A stretch of DNA of 64,000 nucleotides. It comes from Ralstonia insidiosa. Lineage in GTDB: Bacteria > Pseudomonadota > Gammaproteobacteria > Burkholderiales > Burkholderiaceae. This document shows, piece by piece, positions 34,742 to 43,534 of the stretch. How positions within the stretch are numbered: the first letter of the stretch is position 1; the number at the start of each line of letters is the position of its first letter. The notes beneath the pieces were generated by a model. The model made no database searches. It saw only the letters and a list, made by a program, of their open reading frames with translations, and was not told where the DNA came from. The stretch covers positions 2,604,001-2,668,000 of the forward strand of contig NZ_VZPV01000001.1 of assembly GCF_008801405.1 (NCBI RefSeq). The letters are read 5' to 3'. The position numbers and the translations under genes are program-made.

Positions 34742-36129
34742 GCGCGTCTCCACTCGGTCAGGCCACCCGGTTTGTCTTCCAGCACGATGCCGGCAGCCAG
34801 CAGATCCGCACGAATGGCGTCCGCTCGGGCAAAGTCACGCGCCGCCTTGGCGGCACGCCGCTCTTCAATGCGCGCCTCCACCGCAGCAGCATCCAGGCCA
34901 TCAGCCGTCACGCCGCCTTGCAGGAAGGCATGCGGATCACGCCCCAGCAGGCCCATCACTCCAGCCAGCGCGGCCAGTTGATTGGCCAACTCCGGCGAGC
35001 GCGTCTTGTTCACTTCGCTGGCCAACTCGAACAGCACCGATACCGCCACCGGCGTGTTGAAGTCGTCGTTCATCGCGTCACGGAAGCGCTTGCCGTGCGA
35101 CTCATTCCAGTCAGGCTGGGCATCAGCAGCAGCGGGCACATCCTTGAGCGCCGTGTACAGGCGCGTGAGCGCGTGTCGGGCATCGTCCAGATGGGCGTCG
35201 CTGTAGTTCAGGTCGCTGCGGTAGTGCGAGCGCAGAATGAAGAAGCGCACGACCTCAGCGTCGTACACCTTGAGCACATCGCGGATGGTGAAGAAGTTGC
35301 CGAGCGATTTCGACATCTTCTCGTCATTCACGCGCACGAAGCCGTTGTGCATCCACGTGTTGACGAAGGTCTTGCCGGTCGCGCCTTCGGACTGTGCGAT
35401 CTCGTTTTCGTGGTGCGGGAACTGCAGGTCGGCGCCACCGCCGTGCAGGTCGAAATGCTCGCCAAGCAGCTCGCAGCTCATGGCCGAACACTCGATATGC
35501 CAGCCCGGACGACCCTCGCCCCACGGTGAAGCCCAACGGCTCTCGGCCGGCTCGTCAACCTTGGCGGATTTCCACAGCACGAAGTCCAGTGGATCGCGCT
35601 TGGCGTCGTTGGTATCGACACGCTCGCCCGCGCGCAGGTCTTCGAGCGACTTGCCCGAGAGCCTGCCGTAGCCCGGAAACTTGCGCACCGCGTAGTTCAC
35701 GTCACCGTCGGTGGCCTGATAGGCCAGGCCGTTGTTCTGCAGCTTGCCGATCATGCTCAGCATCTGCGGCACGAATTCGGTGGCGCGCGGCTCGTGATCG
35801 GGGCGCTGCGTACCGAGCGCGGCGAAGTCTTCGTGCATCGCATCGATGAAGCGGCCGGTGAGCGCGCTCATGGTCTCGCCGTTCTCGACCGCACGCTTGA
35901 TGATCTTGTCGTCGATGTCGGTGATGTTGCGGACGTACGTGACGTCGTAGCCCGACGCGCGCAGCCAGCGCTGCACCATGTCGAACACCACCACCACCCG
36001 CGCATGCCCGACGTGACAGTAGTCGTACACCGTCATCCCGCACACGTACATGCGCACGCGGCCGGGCTCGATGGGGACGAACGTCTGTTTCTCACGCGCG
36101 AGCGTGTTGTAGATCTTGAGTGATTCCAT
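34738..36129 (-). CDS. cysS: Cysteine--tRNA ligase
   Basis: 463 residues, class I synthetase, near the E. coli length. The zinc-ligand and HIGH region is YVCGMTVYDYCHVGHARV; further metal ligands are in HIECSAM and HHENEIAQSE; KMSKSLGN is the second ATP motif. The start at 36129 gives MESLKIYNTL; 11 more in-frame codons upstream are not family-like. It is coupled to the glycosylase gene. I see no T-box in the 259-nt gap upstream, as expected outside Gram-positives. Confidence 0.97.
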   Translation of the reverse strand: MESLKIYNTLAREKQTFVPIEPGRVRMYVCGMTVYDYCHVGHARVVVVFDMVQRWLRASGYDVTYVRNITDIDDKIIKRAVENGETMSALTGRFIDAMHEDFAALGTQRPDHEPRATEFVPQMLSMIGKLQNNGLAYQATDGDVNYAVRKFPGYGRLSGKSLEDLRAGERVDTNDAKRDPLDFVLWKSAKVDEPAESRWASPWGEGRPGWHIECSAMSCELLGEHFDLHGGGADLQFPHHENEIAQSEGATGKTFVNTWMHNGFVRVNDEKMSKSLGNFFTIRDVLKVYDAEVVRFFILRSHYRSDLNYSDAHLDDARHALTRLYTALKDVPAAADAQPDWNESHGKRFRDAMNDDFNTPVAVSVLFELASEVNKTRSPELANQLAALAGVMGLLGRDPHAFLQGGVTADGLDAAAVEARIEERRAAKAARDFARADAIRADLLAAGIVLEDKPGGLTEWRRA

Positions 36130-36388
36130 GAAGCGGTGTCGGGAGATTCGGTGCGCCGCCACGTACTGAGGTACTGGGCTGGATGCCGGCGGGCGCAGAG
36201 CGTCGGCTGGCGACGCACTGTAAAGCTATCGGCATATCTTACCGGAACTGCATCAACGTCGGCGGCAGTGCGGGCTGTCAATGCACCCGGCATGCTCTGC
36301 GTCAAGAACCTTTTCCGGTGCGCATTGCCGCTGCTGCGCACAAAGACGGTTTGTTAGAATGCGGCGGAGTATAACGGAACCGATTCTC

Positions 36389-37078
36389 ATGAACAGACCG
36401 CTGCGAGATCGCGCTGCAACCCCGCACGCTGCAACCCTGTGTGCTGCCATCGTGAGCGCCCTGCTTGTCACGTCAGCCGCGCCCGCCCTTGCCCAGACCG
36501 CCGGCATTGCCCTGCCGGCCGATCTGACGCCCAGCACCCAGAAGCAGCCGCAGGTCGCGCGCCAGAAGCGCATCGACGACTGGCTGGCCAAGAAGCAATA
36601 CACCCAGGCGCTGACGGAACTGGACAAGGAGATCACCGAGCAACCGCGCAATGCTCAGGCCCGCTTCCAGCGCGGCGTGGCGCTTGCCGGCCTGGGTCGT
36701 GGTGACGACGCCATCGTTGCGTTTGGCCAAATGACGCAGGATTTCCCCGAACTGCCCGAGCCGTACATCAACCTGGCCGCGCTCTATGCGGAACGCGGTG
36801 AGCTGCAGCGCGCTCGCGAGAGCCTCATCATGGCGAGCCGCGTGGCGCCGGAAAATGCCCAGGCGCAAGCCAACCTCGGCGATGTCTACGTCCGCCTGGC
36901 CGCGCAGTCCTATCAGGGCGCGCTCAAGCTCAACCCCAAGAACACCACTGCGCGCGCGCGCCTCGATGCCCTGCCCAATGTGCCTGGCGTGCGTCCGGCG
37001 CCCGCGCCCGCAAAACCCACCGCTCCTGCTGTTTTGGTGCCCGCCGCCAGCAGCGTGAGCGACAAACCGGCCAAGTAA
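36389..37078 (+). CDS. Secreted tetratricopeptide-repeat protein
   Basis: 229 residues. A long n-region (MNRPLRDRAATPHAATLCAA) is followed by a hydrophobic core and cleavage near APALAQ. Two to three TPR units follow (about residues 65-175), for example QYTQALTELDKEITEQPRNAQARFQ (abridged here to its TPR pattern) and PYINLAALYAERGEL. The C-terminus is a Pro/Ala-rich tail. It probably acts as a periplasmic scaffold; no partner can be named. A TTAGAAT element about 30 nt upstream may be its -10. It precedes ppiA with a 54-nt gap. Confidence 0.82.
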   Translation: MNRPLRDRAATPHAATLCAAIVSALLVTSAAPALAQTAGIALPADLTPSTQKQPQVARQKRIDDWLAKKQYTQALTELDKEITEQPRNAQARFQRGVALAGLGRGDDAIVAFGQMTQDFPELPEPYINLAALYAERGELQRARESLIMASRVAPENAQAQANLGDVYVRLAAQSYQGALKLNPKNTTARARLDALPNVPGVRPAPAPAKPTAPAVLVPAASSVSDKPAK

Positions 37079-37132
37079 CCACAAAAAACGGCCGATCCCG
37101 TTTTCCCACCCCCAAGCTCTCTCCCTCAGACC

Positions 37133-37705
37133 ATGCTCCGTATCCGCTCTCTCTTTGCCGGGCTCGTATGCGCACTGGCCGTGTCCGCTGCTGCAGCGGC
37201 CGCACCGGCACCGCGCGTGCAGTTCAAGACGTCGATGGGCAACTTCACCGTCGAGGTCTACCCGGACAAAGCCCCCAAGACCGTCGCCAACTTCCTGCAG
37301 TACGTGAAGGACGGCTTCTACAAGGGCACGATCTTCCACCGCGTGATGGACGGCTTCATGATCCAGGGCGGCGGCTTCACGCCCGATATGAAGCAGAAGG
37401 ACACCCGGGCGCCGGTCGAGATCGAATCGAAGAACGGCCTGAAGAACGACAAGTACACGATCGCCATGGCCCGCACCATGGACCCGAATTCCGCCACCGC
37501 GCAGTTCTATGTGAACGTGGTCGACAACAGCATGCTGAACTACCCTGGTCAGGACGGTTACGGCTATACCGTCTTCGGCAAGGTAGTCGACGGCACCGAC
37601 ACCATCGACAAGATCAAGGCGGTGGAAACCACCACAAAGTTCCCGCACCAGAATGTGCCTGTGAAGCCGATCCTGATTGAATCGGCCACGGTCGTCTCCA
37701 AGTAA
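37133..37705 (+). CDS. ppiA: Periplasmic peptidyl-prolyl cis-trans isomerase (cyclophilin A type)
   Basis: 190 residues. The signal peptide ends in VSAAAAAAPA. The cyclophilin core shows IFHRVMDGFMIQGGGF (catalytic Arg in FHRV), MARTMDPNSATAQFYVNV, and YTVFGKVVDG. It speeds prolyl isomerisation of proteins in the periplasm. The next gene is a cyclophilin without a signal peptide, so this is a duplicated export/cytosol pair. The start at 37133 gives a complete signal peptide. Confidence 0.95.
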   Translation: MLRIRSLFAGLVCALAVSAAAAAAPAPRVQFKTSMGNFTVEVYPDKAPKTVANFLQYVKDGFYKGTIFHRVMDGFMIQGGGFTPDMKQKDTRAPVEIESKNGLKNDKYTIAMARTMDPNSATAQFYVNVVDNSMLNYPGQDGYGYTVFGKVVDGTDTIDKIKAVETTTKFPHQNVPVKPILIESATVVSK

Positions 37706-37755
37706 CGCCCGAGCAACACCGGAACAACGTATCCGCATCCCCCAAGGAAATCATC

Positions 37756-38262
37756 ATGACCACAGTCAAGCTGCACACCAACCACGGCGACATCACCCTG
37801 CTGCTGGACGCTGAAAAGGCACCGAAGTCGGTCGCCAACTTCATCAACTACGTCAAGAAGGGCCACTACAACGGCACGGTGTTCCACCGTGTCATCAAGG
37901 GCTTCATGATCCAGGGTGGTGGCTTCGAAGCCGGCCAGGACATGAAACAAAAGCCGACCGATGCCCCGATCGAAAACGAAGCCAACAACGGCCTGAAGAA
38001 CGAGCGCGGCGCCATTGCCATGGCACGCACCAACGATCCGCACTCGGCCACGGCCCAGTTCTTCATCAACACGGTCGACAACGACTTCCTGAACCACACC
38101 TCCCCCACGCCGCAAGGCTGGGGCTATGCCGTGTTCGGCAAGGTCGCCGAAGGCATGGACGTGGTCGACAAGATCCGTGGCGTGCGCACCGGCAACCGCG
38201 GCTTCCACCAAGACGTGCCGATGGAAGACGTGGTGATCCAAAGCGCCGACGTGATCGAATGA
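37756..38262 (+). CDS. ppiB: Cytoplasmic peptidyl-prolyl cis-trans isomerase (cyclophilin B type)
   Basis: 168 residues, no signal peptide. VKLHTNHGDITLLLD opens the cyclophilin fold; VFHRVIKGFMIQGGGF, MARTNDPHSATAQFFINT and WGYAVFGKVAEGMD are the catalytic and substrate-pocket segments. It is closely similar to the PpiA next door. AAGGAAATCATC precedes the ATG. The stop overlaps the lpxH start (ATGA). Confidence 0.96.
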   Translation: MTTVKLHTNHGDITLLLDAEKAPKSVANFINYVKKGHYNGTVFHRVIKGFMIQGGGFEAGQDMKQKPTDAPIENEANNGLKNERGAIAMARTNDPHSATAQFFINTVDNDFLNHTSPTPQGWGYAVFGKVAEGMDVVDKIRGVRTGNRGFHQDVPMEDVVIQSADVIE

Positions 38263-39083
38263 GCGACGCAGCGCACGCCTCACCGGCATCCGCGCTGAAG
38301 ACACCGGTCCGGGTTTCCGGGCCGGTGTTTTTTATTTCGGATCTGCACCTGACGGCGACCATGCCGGCCACGGCCGCCGCGTTCGAGCGCTTCATGCGCA
38401 CGCGCGCTCGCGCGGCACACACGCTGGTCATCCTGGGTGACTTCTTCGAATACTGGGTCGGCGATGAAGAGCTCGCCGATCCGTTCCACCAGCACGTTGC
38501 CAATCTGCTCGCTGAACTGGCGAGCGCCGGCACACGCGTGCTGTTCATGCACGGCAACCGCGATTTCCTGCTCGGCAAACGCTTTCTGGCTGCCGCACAT
38601 GCGACGCTGCTGCCCGATCCCAGCATCCTGGAAGTCGATGGACAACGCATCGTGCTTGCGCACGGCGATGCCCTCTGCACGCGCGACACGGCCTACATGC
38701 GCTTTCGCCACTGGACGCGCAAGCGCTGGGTACAGCGGATTTTCCTGACGATGCCGCTGCGCTGGCGCATGAAGATCGCGCAGAAGATGCGCGCGGAGAG
38801 CGAAGCCGGCCGGGCCGTATCGGCCAACGTGGCGGGTGAACCACGGGCCGCCGCCATGATGGGCGACGTCGCACCCGAAGCGGTCGATGCGCTGTTCAAG
38901 ACATCGGGCACCCCCACGCTGATCCACGGCCACACGCACCGTCCGCAACGGCACCACGAGCCGAGCGGTGAACGCTGGGTCCTCTCCGACTGGGATTTCG
39001 ATCAGGCGCAGCCGAGCGCTAGAAGGGGCAGCTTCCTCAAGCTGGAAAACGGCGCGCTGACGGTCGAGCAAGTGACGGCGTAG
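38259..39083 (+). CDS. lpxH: UDP-2,3-diacylglucosamine diphosphatase
   Basis: 274 residues, a calcineurin-like phosphatase of lipid A synthesis that releases lipid X and UMP. All metal motifs are intact: FISDLHL, LGDFFEYWVGDE, MHGNRDFLLG, LAHGD and IHGHTHRP. A short hydrophilic N-terminal extension of about 20 residues precedes the core. The ATG overlaps the ppiB stop. The ppiB-lpxH pairing is also found in E. coli. Confidence 0.95.
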   Translation: MSDAAHASPASALKTPVRVSGPVFFISDLHLTATMPATAAAFERFMRTRARAAHTLVILGDFFEYWVGDEELADPFHQHVANLLAELASAGTRVLFMHGNRDFLLGKRFLAAAHATLLPDPSILEVDGQRIVLAHGDALCTRDTAYMRFRHWTRKRWVQRIFLTMPLRWRMKIAQKMRAESEAGRAVSANVAGEPRAAAMMGDVAPEAVDALFKTSGTPTLIHGHTHRPQRHHEPSGERWVLSDWDFDQAQPSARRGSFLKLENGALTVEQVTA

Positions 39084-39102
39084 GCCGCCGCCACTCGCAC
39101 GA

Positions 39103-39849
39103 TTACTTCAGCATCCGCTTCAACTCGCTCGCATCGAACGGATCGTTCGGCGAGTTTTCAAGATGCGCGCCCAGACGATCCAGTGCAGAACGAATCGACT
39201 CGATGCGTTCCTGCTGAAGCTCACTGTGGTCGATCAAGCGCTTGAGCGCCAGCGACACCGGATCATCCGCATCCGGCGTAATGCCGTAGGCCGAGAACTC
39301 CTGCTTGAGCGCAGACTTGGCCTCGGTGGCCGCATCGCGTTCGATGATGCGCGCCGGAATACCGACGGCCGTCGCACCCGGCGGCACCGGCTTGAGCACC
39401 ACGGCGTTGGACCCCACGCGCGCGCCATCGCCGATGACGAAGCCGCCGAGCACCTTGGCGCCTGCACTGACCACCACGCCCTTGCCGAGCGTCGGATGCC
39501 GCTTGGCGCCCTTGTATAGCGAAGTGCCGCCCAGCGTCACGCCCTGGTAGATCGTGCAGTCGTCGCCGATTTCGGCCGTCTCGCCAATCACCACGCCCAT
39601 GCCGTGGTCGATGAACACGCGACGGCCGATGCTCGCGCCCGGGTGAATCTCGATGCCGGTCAAAAAACGCCCAAGGTGCGAGAACCACCGCCCCAACAAT
39701 TTGAAGCCGCCGTGCCAACACGCATGCGCGACCCGATGGACGATGACGGCGTGCAGACCCGGATAGCAGGTCAGCACTTCCCAGCGGCTGCGTGCGGCTG
39801 GGTCTCGCTCCATGATGGCGCCAATATCTTCGCGAATGCGTGTGAACAT
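39103..39849 (-). CDS. cysE: Serine O-acetyltransferase
   Basis: 248 residues. An alpha-helical N-terminal domain (MFTRIREDIGAIMERDPAA) is followed by a left-handed beta-helix of hexapeptide repeats with the active-site segment IHPGASIGRRVFIDHGMGVVIGE shown by its key residues Asp and His in IDHG. It makes O-acetylserine for cysteine synthesis. The C-terminus (beyond residue about 185) is longer than in Bacillus CysE and helical. It is convergent with lpxH with only 19 nt between. A TATAAC box on the minus strand near 39875 may be its promoter. Confidence 0.93.
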   Translation of the reverse strand: MFTRIREDIGAIMERDPAARSRWEVLTCYPGLHAVIVHRVAHACWHGGFKLLGRWFSHLGRFLTGIEIHPGASIGRRVFIDHGMGVVIGETAEIGDDCTIYQGVTLGGTSLYKGAKRHPTLGKGVVVSAGAKVLGGFVIGDGARVGSNAVVLKPVPPGATAVGIPARIIERDAATEAKSALKQEFSAYGITPDADDPVSLALKRLIDHSELQQERIESIRSALDRLGAHLENSPNDPFDASELKRMLK

Positions 39850-39999
39850 CTTGGTTCGTGTGTGGATCGTTATATCAATATGCGCGATGCGCTGAGGGCA
39901 GTGTAAGGCATTCCCTTAGCCTTCTACGGCAAGGGTTTTGGCCAAACATGCAGGGGGATGCCGCCCCGCTTGATCAACAACGGGCGGCTTTCTGGGCGA

Positions 40000-40881
40000 T
40001 CAGCGACAGTCGTCGGCGGCGCCAGTGGGCGTCTTGGTCACGCCAACCGCCTCACCACGGCGGCCAAGCATGCGCTTGGCGATCCCGCGCAGGATGTTGA
40101 CCTCCTCGGCCTCCAACTGCGTGCGGGCAAACAGACGCCGCAGGCGCGGCATCAGCTTCTTCGGTTGGGCAGGGTCGAGAAAACCGATCTCGACCAGGCC
40201 CTGCTCCAGGTGTTCGAACATGCCGTCGATCTGCTCGGCGGTGGCTGGCTCGCCGACAAAGCCGACGCCGTCCATGCGGGTGTCGCCCGTGCCGGTGTCG
40301 GTCAGCAACGCCATGCGCACCTCGTACGCAATCAACTGCACCGCCTGCGACAGGTTCAGCGACGCATACGCCGGATTGGCCGGAATGTGCGTGACGACAT
40401 GGCAGCGGTCCACCACCTCGTTCGGCAAACCGAAACGCTCGTTGCCGAAGACGAAAGCGACGGTCGTGTCCGGCGCGGCCAGCAAAGCAGCCACCTCTTC
40501 CGCGGCGGCGCGCGGGCCGATGCGACGCGGGCCGAATTCGCGCGGGCGCGCCGTCAGGGCGATGGTGAGCGAAGCACCTGCCAGCGCTTCACCAATGTCG
40601 TCGACCACGCGGGCGCCGGCCAGGACGTCATGTGCGCCGCTTGCCATGGCAATAGCATCGGCGTGGGATTGGGCATCGGCCTCGCGCGGGCGCACAAGCA
40701 CAAAGCTGCCCGGTTCGCCAAACCCCATGGTCTTGAGCGCGCGCGCCGTGGAGCCGACATTGCCGGGATGGCTGGTCTCGACCAGCACGAAACGGCAGCG
40801 CGCAGCGCGCTGGCGCAACGTTTCCGGGTCAGCGGGGGCAGTGTTCGGTGTGTTTTCCAGGGCGCTGGAGGCGGGGTTCAT
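40000..40881 (-). CDS. trmJ: tRNA (cytidine/uridine-32-2'-O)-methyltransferase
   Basis: 293 residues of the SPOUT class. The knot-forming motifs are visible: FVLVETSHPGNVGSTARALKTMGF at the start (described by NVGSTARA), FVFGNERFGLPNE and NPAYASLNLSQAVQLIAYE. The C-terminal helical extension fits TrmJ. It methylates the ribose of position 32 in several tRNAs. I took the ATG at 40881; a GTG 15 nt upstream is the alternative. It is divergent from suhB, as in many proteobacteria. Confidence 0.92.
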   Translation of the reverse strand: MNPASSALENTPNTAPADPETLRQRAARCRFVLVETSHPGNVGSTARALKTMGFGEPGSFVLVRPREADAQSHADAIAMASGAHDVLAGARVVDDIGEALAGASLTIALTARPREFGPRRIGPRAAAEEVAALLAAPDTTVAFVFGNERFGLPNEVVDRCHVVTHIPANPAYASLNLSQAVQLIAYEVRMALLTDTGTGDTRMDGVGFVGEPATAEQIDGMFEHLEQGLVEIGFLDPAQPKKLMPRLRRLFARTQLEAEEVNILRGIAKRMLGRRGEAVGVTKTPTGAADDCR

Positions 40882-41012
40882 ATACAATACGGCCACTCTT
40901 TTGACGGCGGGCAGGATCGTGTGATTGGCCCGCCGCTCGTTCTTCTACAATTCGCTGTGTTGTTCGTCAGTCGCCTTTCCGAAGAAACGGCGCACTGGCG
41001 CGGAGATCCGTC

Positions 41013-41825
41013 ATGCATCCGATGCTCAATATCGCCGTCCGGGCTGCTCGCAAGGCCGGCACCATCATCAACCGCGCGTCCTTCGACGTCGATAGCCTGC
41101 GCACCGAGCGCAAACAACACAACGATTTCGTCACCGAAGTCGATCGCGCAGCCGAAGCCGCGATCATCGAAGTCATCAAGACTGCTTACCCCGATCACGC
41201 GATTCTAGCGGAAGAGTCCGGCCAGTCCTGGGCCGACGGCGAAACCGTGAGCGAAAACGTCTGGGTGATCGACCCGCTGGACGGCACCACCAACTTCATC
41301 CACGGCTTCCCGCAGTACTGCGTGTCGATCGCGTTGATGCAGCGCGGCGTGGTCACGCAGGCCGTGGTGTACGACCCGACGCGCGACGAGCTCTTCACCG
41401 CCTCCAAGGGCGCGGGCGCCTTCCTGAACAACCGCCGCATCCGCGTCACGCGCCGCGACAAGCTGGCCGATTGTCTGATCGGCACCGGCTTCCCGTACCG
41501 CGACATGGAAGGTCTGTACGACTACACCCGCCTGTTTGCCACCATGACGGAAAACTGCGCTGGCCTGCGCCGCCCGGGCGCTGCCGCACTAGACCTCGCC
41601 TACGTGGCATGCGGCCGCCTCGACGGTTTCTTCGAGCAAGGCATCAATGCGTGGGACATGGCCGCCGGTTCGCTGCTGATTACGGAATCGGGCGGCCTGG
41701 TCGGCAACTACTGCGGCGAAGCCGGCTACCTGGACCAAGGCGAAATCCTGGCAGGCAACCCGAAGGCCTTCGTGCAGATGCTCAAGATTACGTCGCCGTT
41801 CTCGCGATCGAAGGCATCGGAATAA
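41013..41825 (+). CDS. suhB: Inositol-1-monophosphatase family protein
   Basis: 270 residues, the E. coli SuhB length. Metal-binding motifs are AILAEESG, WVIDPLDGTTNFIHG and NAWDMAAGSLLITESGG. SuhB hydrolyses inositol phosphates in vitro and in E. coli also joins the rRNA antitermination complex with NusA/NusG; the latter role here is inferred from homology. The ATG at 41013 gives MHPMLNIAVRAARKAG, the family start. A strong terminator follows. Confidence 0.95.
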   Translation: MHPMLNIAVRAARKAGTIINRASFDVDSLRTERKQHNDFVTEVDRAAEAAIIEVIKTAYPDHAILAEESGQSWADGETVSENVWVIDPLDGTTNFIHGFPQYCVSIALMQRGVVTQAVVYDPTRDELFTASKGAGAFLNNRRIRVTRRDKLADCLIGTGFPYRDMEGLYDYTRLFATMTENCAGLRRPGAAALDLAYVACGRLDGFFEQGINAWDMAAGSLLITESGGLVGNYCGEAGYLDQGEILAGNPKAFVQMLKITSPFSRSKASE

Positions 41826-41845
41826 GTCTGCCCAGCCTGAAAGAG

Positions 41846-41874
41846 AAAAAGCCCGCCAAAAAGCGGGCTTTTTT
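41846..41874. terminator. Terminator between suhB and the lipoprotein pair
   Basis: AAAAAGCCCGC (41846-41856) pairs with GCGGGCTTTTT (41863-41873), and T residues continue. It can serve both convergent units. Confidence 0.9.
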
Positions 41875-41890
41875 AGTTGCAGCGCTCTCG

Positions 41891-42349
41891 TTACTTCTTG
41901 GCGGCCGGCGGCTCGTTCGGTGCGAAGCTGAGCGACGGCAGTTCGGACTGCGCCTTCTCCGGCGTTTCCAATTCCGGCACCACGCGACCCACGATCAGAC
42001 CCAGCGACGGCGAGGTGCGCACGTACTTGGTCTCACCCGCGTCCAGCGCGAAGCTCAGCGTCTTCTCGGTCTCGGTTGCGGTCGACACAACGTACTTGCC
42101 GGCCGGACGATCGACGAAGAAGAAGCCACCCGGCTTGGACTGCCCCACCACTTCGCTGTTGAGCTTGATGTCCGGTTGCAGTGCTGCGCCGATCAGCGAC
42201 GACGAACGGAAGAAGTACACGCGGCCCTGATCCTGCTTGATCGTCGGGATGGTCGAGGCCATCTCGGAATACTTCACGCCCGAAGCGCACCCTGCCATGA
42301 GGACGGTAATACCAATGGCCGAAGCCAGTGCGCGCAAAACTCCCTTCAT
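41891..42349 (-). CDS. DUF2846-type lipoprotein
   Basis: 152 residues. The lipobox is LMAGC (Cys near residue 21). The mature part begins with KYSEMASTIPTIKQDQGRVYFFR and has the beta-rich DUF2846 pattern: FFRSSSLIGAALQPDIKL, GGFFFVDRPAGKYVV and ALDAGETKYVRTS. No enzymatic motif is seen. Family members are often encoded near stress or envelope genes; function is unknown. The start overlaps the stop of the upstream lipoprotein (ATGA), so the two are coupled. Confidence 0.85.
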   Translation of the reverse strand: MKGVLRALASAIGITVLMAGCASGVKYSEMASTIPTIKQDQGRVYFFRSSSLIGAALQPDIKLNSEVVGQSKPGGFFFVDRPAGKYVVSTATETEKTLSFALDAGETKYVRTSPSLGLIVGRVVPELETPEKAQSELPSLSFAPNEPPAAKK

Positions 42350-42741
42350 TGTGGTTCTCCTGTTGTGATTGGAACAGCTGTGGAAAGCGGGGAATACGCC
42401 TGCTCACCCGGCAGGTAGAAACCCACCAGGCGTTGATCCGCGATGACGAGATAGGCCTCGTGAACCTGGCGGCCTTCGATCGTGAAGATCGTGCCAACCG
42501 GGCGATAAACCACGCCCTGCGGCACCGTGCCCACGCGCTGCCAGTTCGAGCCTGCCGCGAGCGTGCGCGTGTAGCCCGTCTCCAGGCGAATCTCGGTTGG
42601 CGTTTTCAGTTGGAGGCGCGACGCGCCTGTCGCGCTATCGGCGGTCAGCGCAGCCGGCGCGGTGGATACCATCGGCGCACACGCGCCAAGGGCGGCTACG
42701 GCAATGCATACCGCAGCAAAATGCATCATTGGCTTTCGCAC
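42346..42741 (-). CDS. Small lipoprotein of unknown function
   Basis: 131 residues with lipobox LGAC (Cys near residue 20). The rest is a soluble domain with no motif I recognise (ETGYTRTLAAGSNWQRVG and GRQVHEAYLVIADQRLVGF are its best-ordered segments). The start is a GTG at 42741, chosen because GGGAG lies 6 nt upstream; an ATG 12 nt later lacks such a site. It is the first gene of a two-lipoprotein unit with the DUF2846 gene. Confidence 0.8.
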   Translation of the reverse strand: MRKPMMHFAAVCIAVAALGACAPMVSTAPAALTADSATGASRLQLKTPTEIRLETGYTRTLAAGSNWQRVGTVPQGVVYRPVGTIFTIEGRQVHEAYLVIADQRLVGFYLPGEQAYSPLSTAVPITTGEPQ

Positions 42742-42897
42742 AACTCACTCCCTGAGTTTGTTATGGGTGCCGCGTGACGTTGACGCGGCGTTTGTGGGGA
42801 GCGATCTTAGTGAAGTGCTGCAAAAGTGGCATCCCCCCGGACCGGATTTTTGGTGGGGAGGGCGATACAAGTTTTTAAGAGCAGATTTAAGTGATGT

Positions 42898-43443
42898 TTA
42901 GTTTGCAGCATCCGGGGCACTGACAACGACCAACACCTCCGCCTGCTCTGCCCCCACGGAGCGCGTCCGGTGTGGAATGCGCGCATCGAACACCACCGAA
43001 TCCCCGGCTGCCAACTGCACTGTCTGGCCAGCAAAGGCGACTTCCACCTCGCCGCGATGGACGAACAGCAACTCCTCGCCGTCGTGCTCCTTGAACGGCG
43101 ACGCGCTGAAATCGGCCGGCGGAAAGATCACGAACGGCAGCAATGTCTTGCCGCTGCGCTGCGTGGCGATCCCTTCGTACCGCGGCTGCGTGCCGATGCT
43201 GCCGACGCGCGTGCGCTCCCCCGCCCGCACGATGGTGATGGCAGCAGATGAGGCGGATTCGCCGAACAGGTCTTCGGTAGGCACGCCGAGTGCCTGCGCC
43301 AACTTCATCGCCACGGCAATCGACGGCACCGAGACGCCGCGCTCGACCTTGGACAGGTAGCTCTTGGTGAGGCCGGTGCGTTCGGCCAGGGTCTCGAGTG
43401 TCCAGCCGTGGTTCTTGCGCAGCGGTTTCAGGCGTACGGTCAT
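42898..43443 (-). CDS. XRE-family regulator with C-terminal cupin
   Basis: 181 residues. The helix-turn-helix occupies residues about 5-60 (TLETLAERTGLTKSYLSKVE, then SVPSIAVAMKLAQALG). The C-terminal half is a cupin (HDGEELLFVHRGEVEV and LAAGDSVVFDARIPHRTRS) that may bind a small ligand. No ribosome site precedes the ATG at 43443; an upstream in-frame extension is a shadow of the divergent gene. It is divergent from the GATase/MOSC pair and probably controls it and itself. Relatives often regulate polyamine or amino-acid genes. Confidence 0.88.
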   Translation of the reverse strand: MTVRLKPLRKNHGWTLETLAERTGLTKSYLSKVERGVSVPSIAVAMKLAQALGVPTEDLFGESASSAAITIVRAGERTRVGSIGTQPRYEGIATQRSGKTLLPFVIFPPADFSASPFKEHDGEELLFVHRGEVEVAFAGQTVQLAAGDSVVFDARIPHRTRSVGAEQAEVLVVVSAPDAAN

Positions 43444-43474
43444 GGGGACGATCGTGTCATTGATATCGCCATGA

Positions 43475-43505
43475 TTGTCACATAGGACACCGTGTGTCAT
43501 ACAAT
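43475..43505 (+). promoter_or_regulatory. Promoter of the GATase/MOSC unit with operator-like repeat
   Basis: TTGTCA (43475-43480) and TACAAT (43500-43505) lie 19 bp apart, a little wide. TGTCACATAGGACA (43476-43489) is an inverted repeat with TGTC/GACA arms overlapping the -35. The site lies between the divergent regulator and its presumed target, where an XRE operator is expected. Confidence 0.5.
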
Positions 43506-43534
43506 GCAACCCTGTCGATATCTCACGCTTGGCC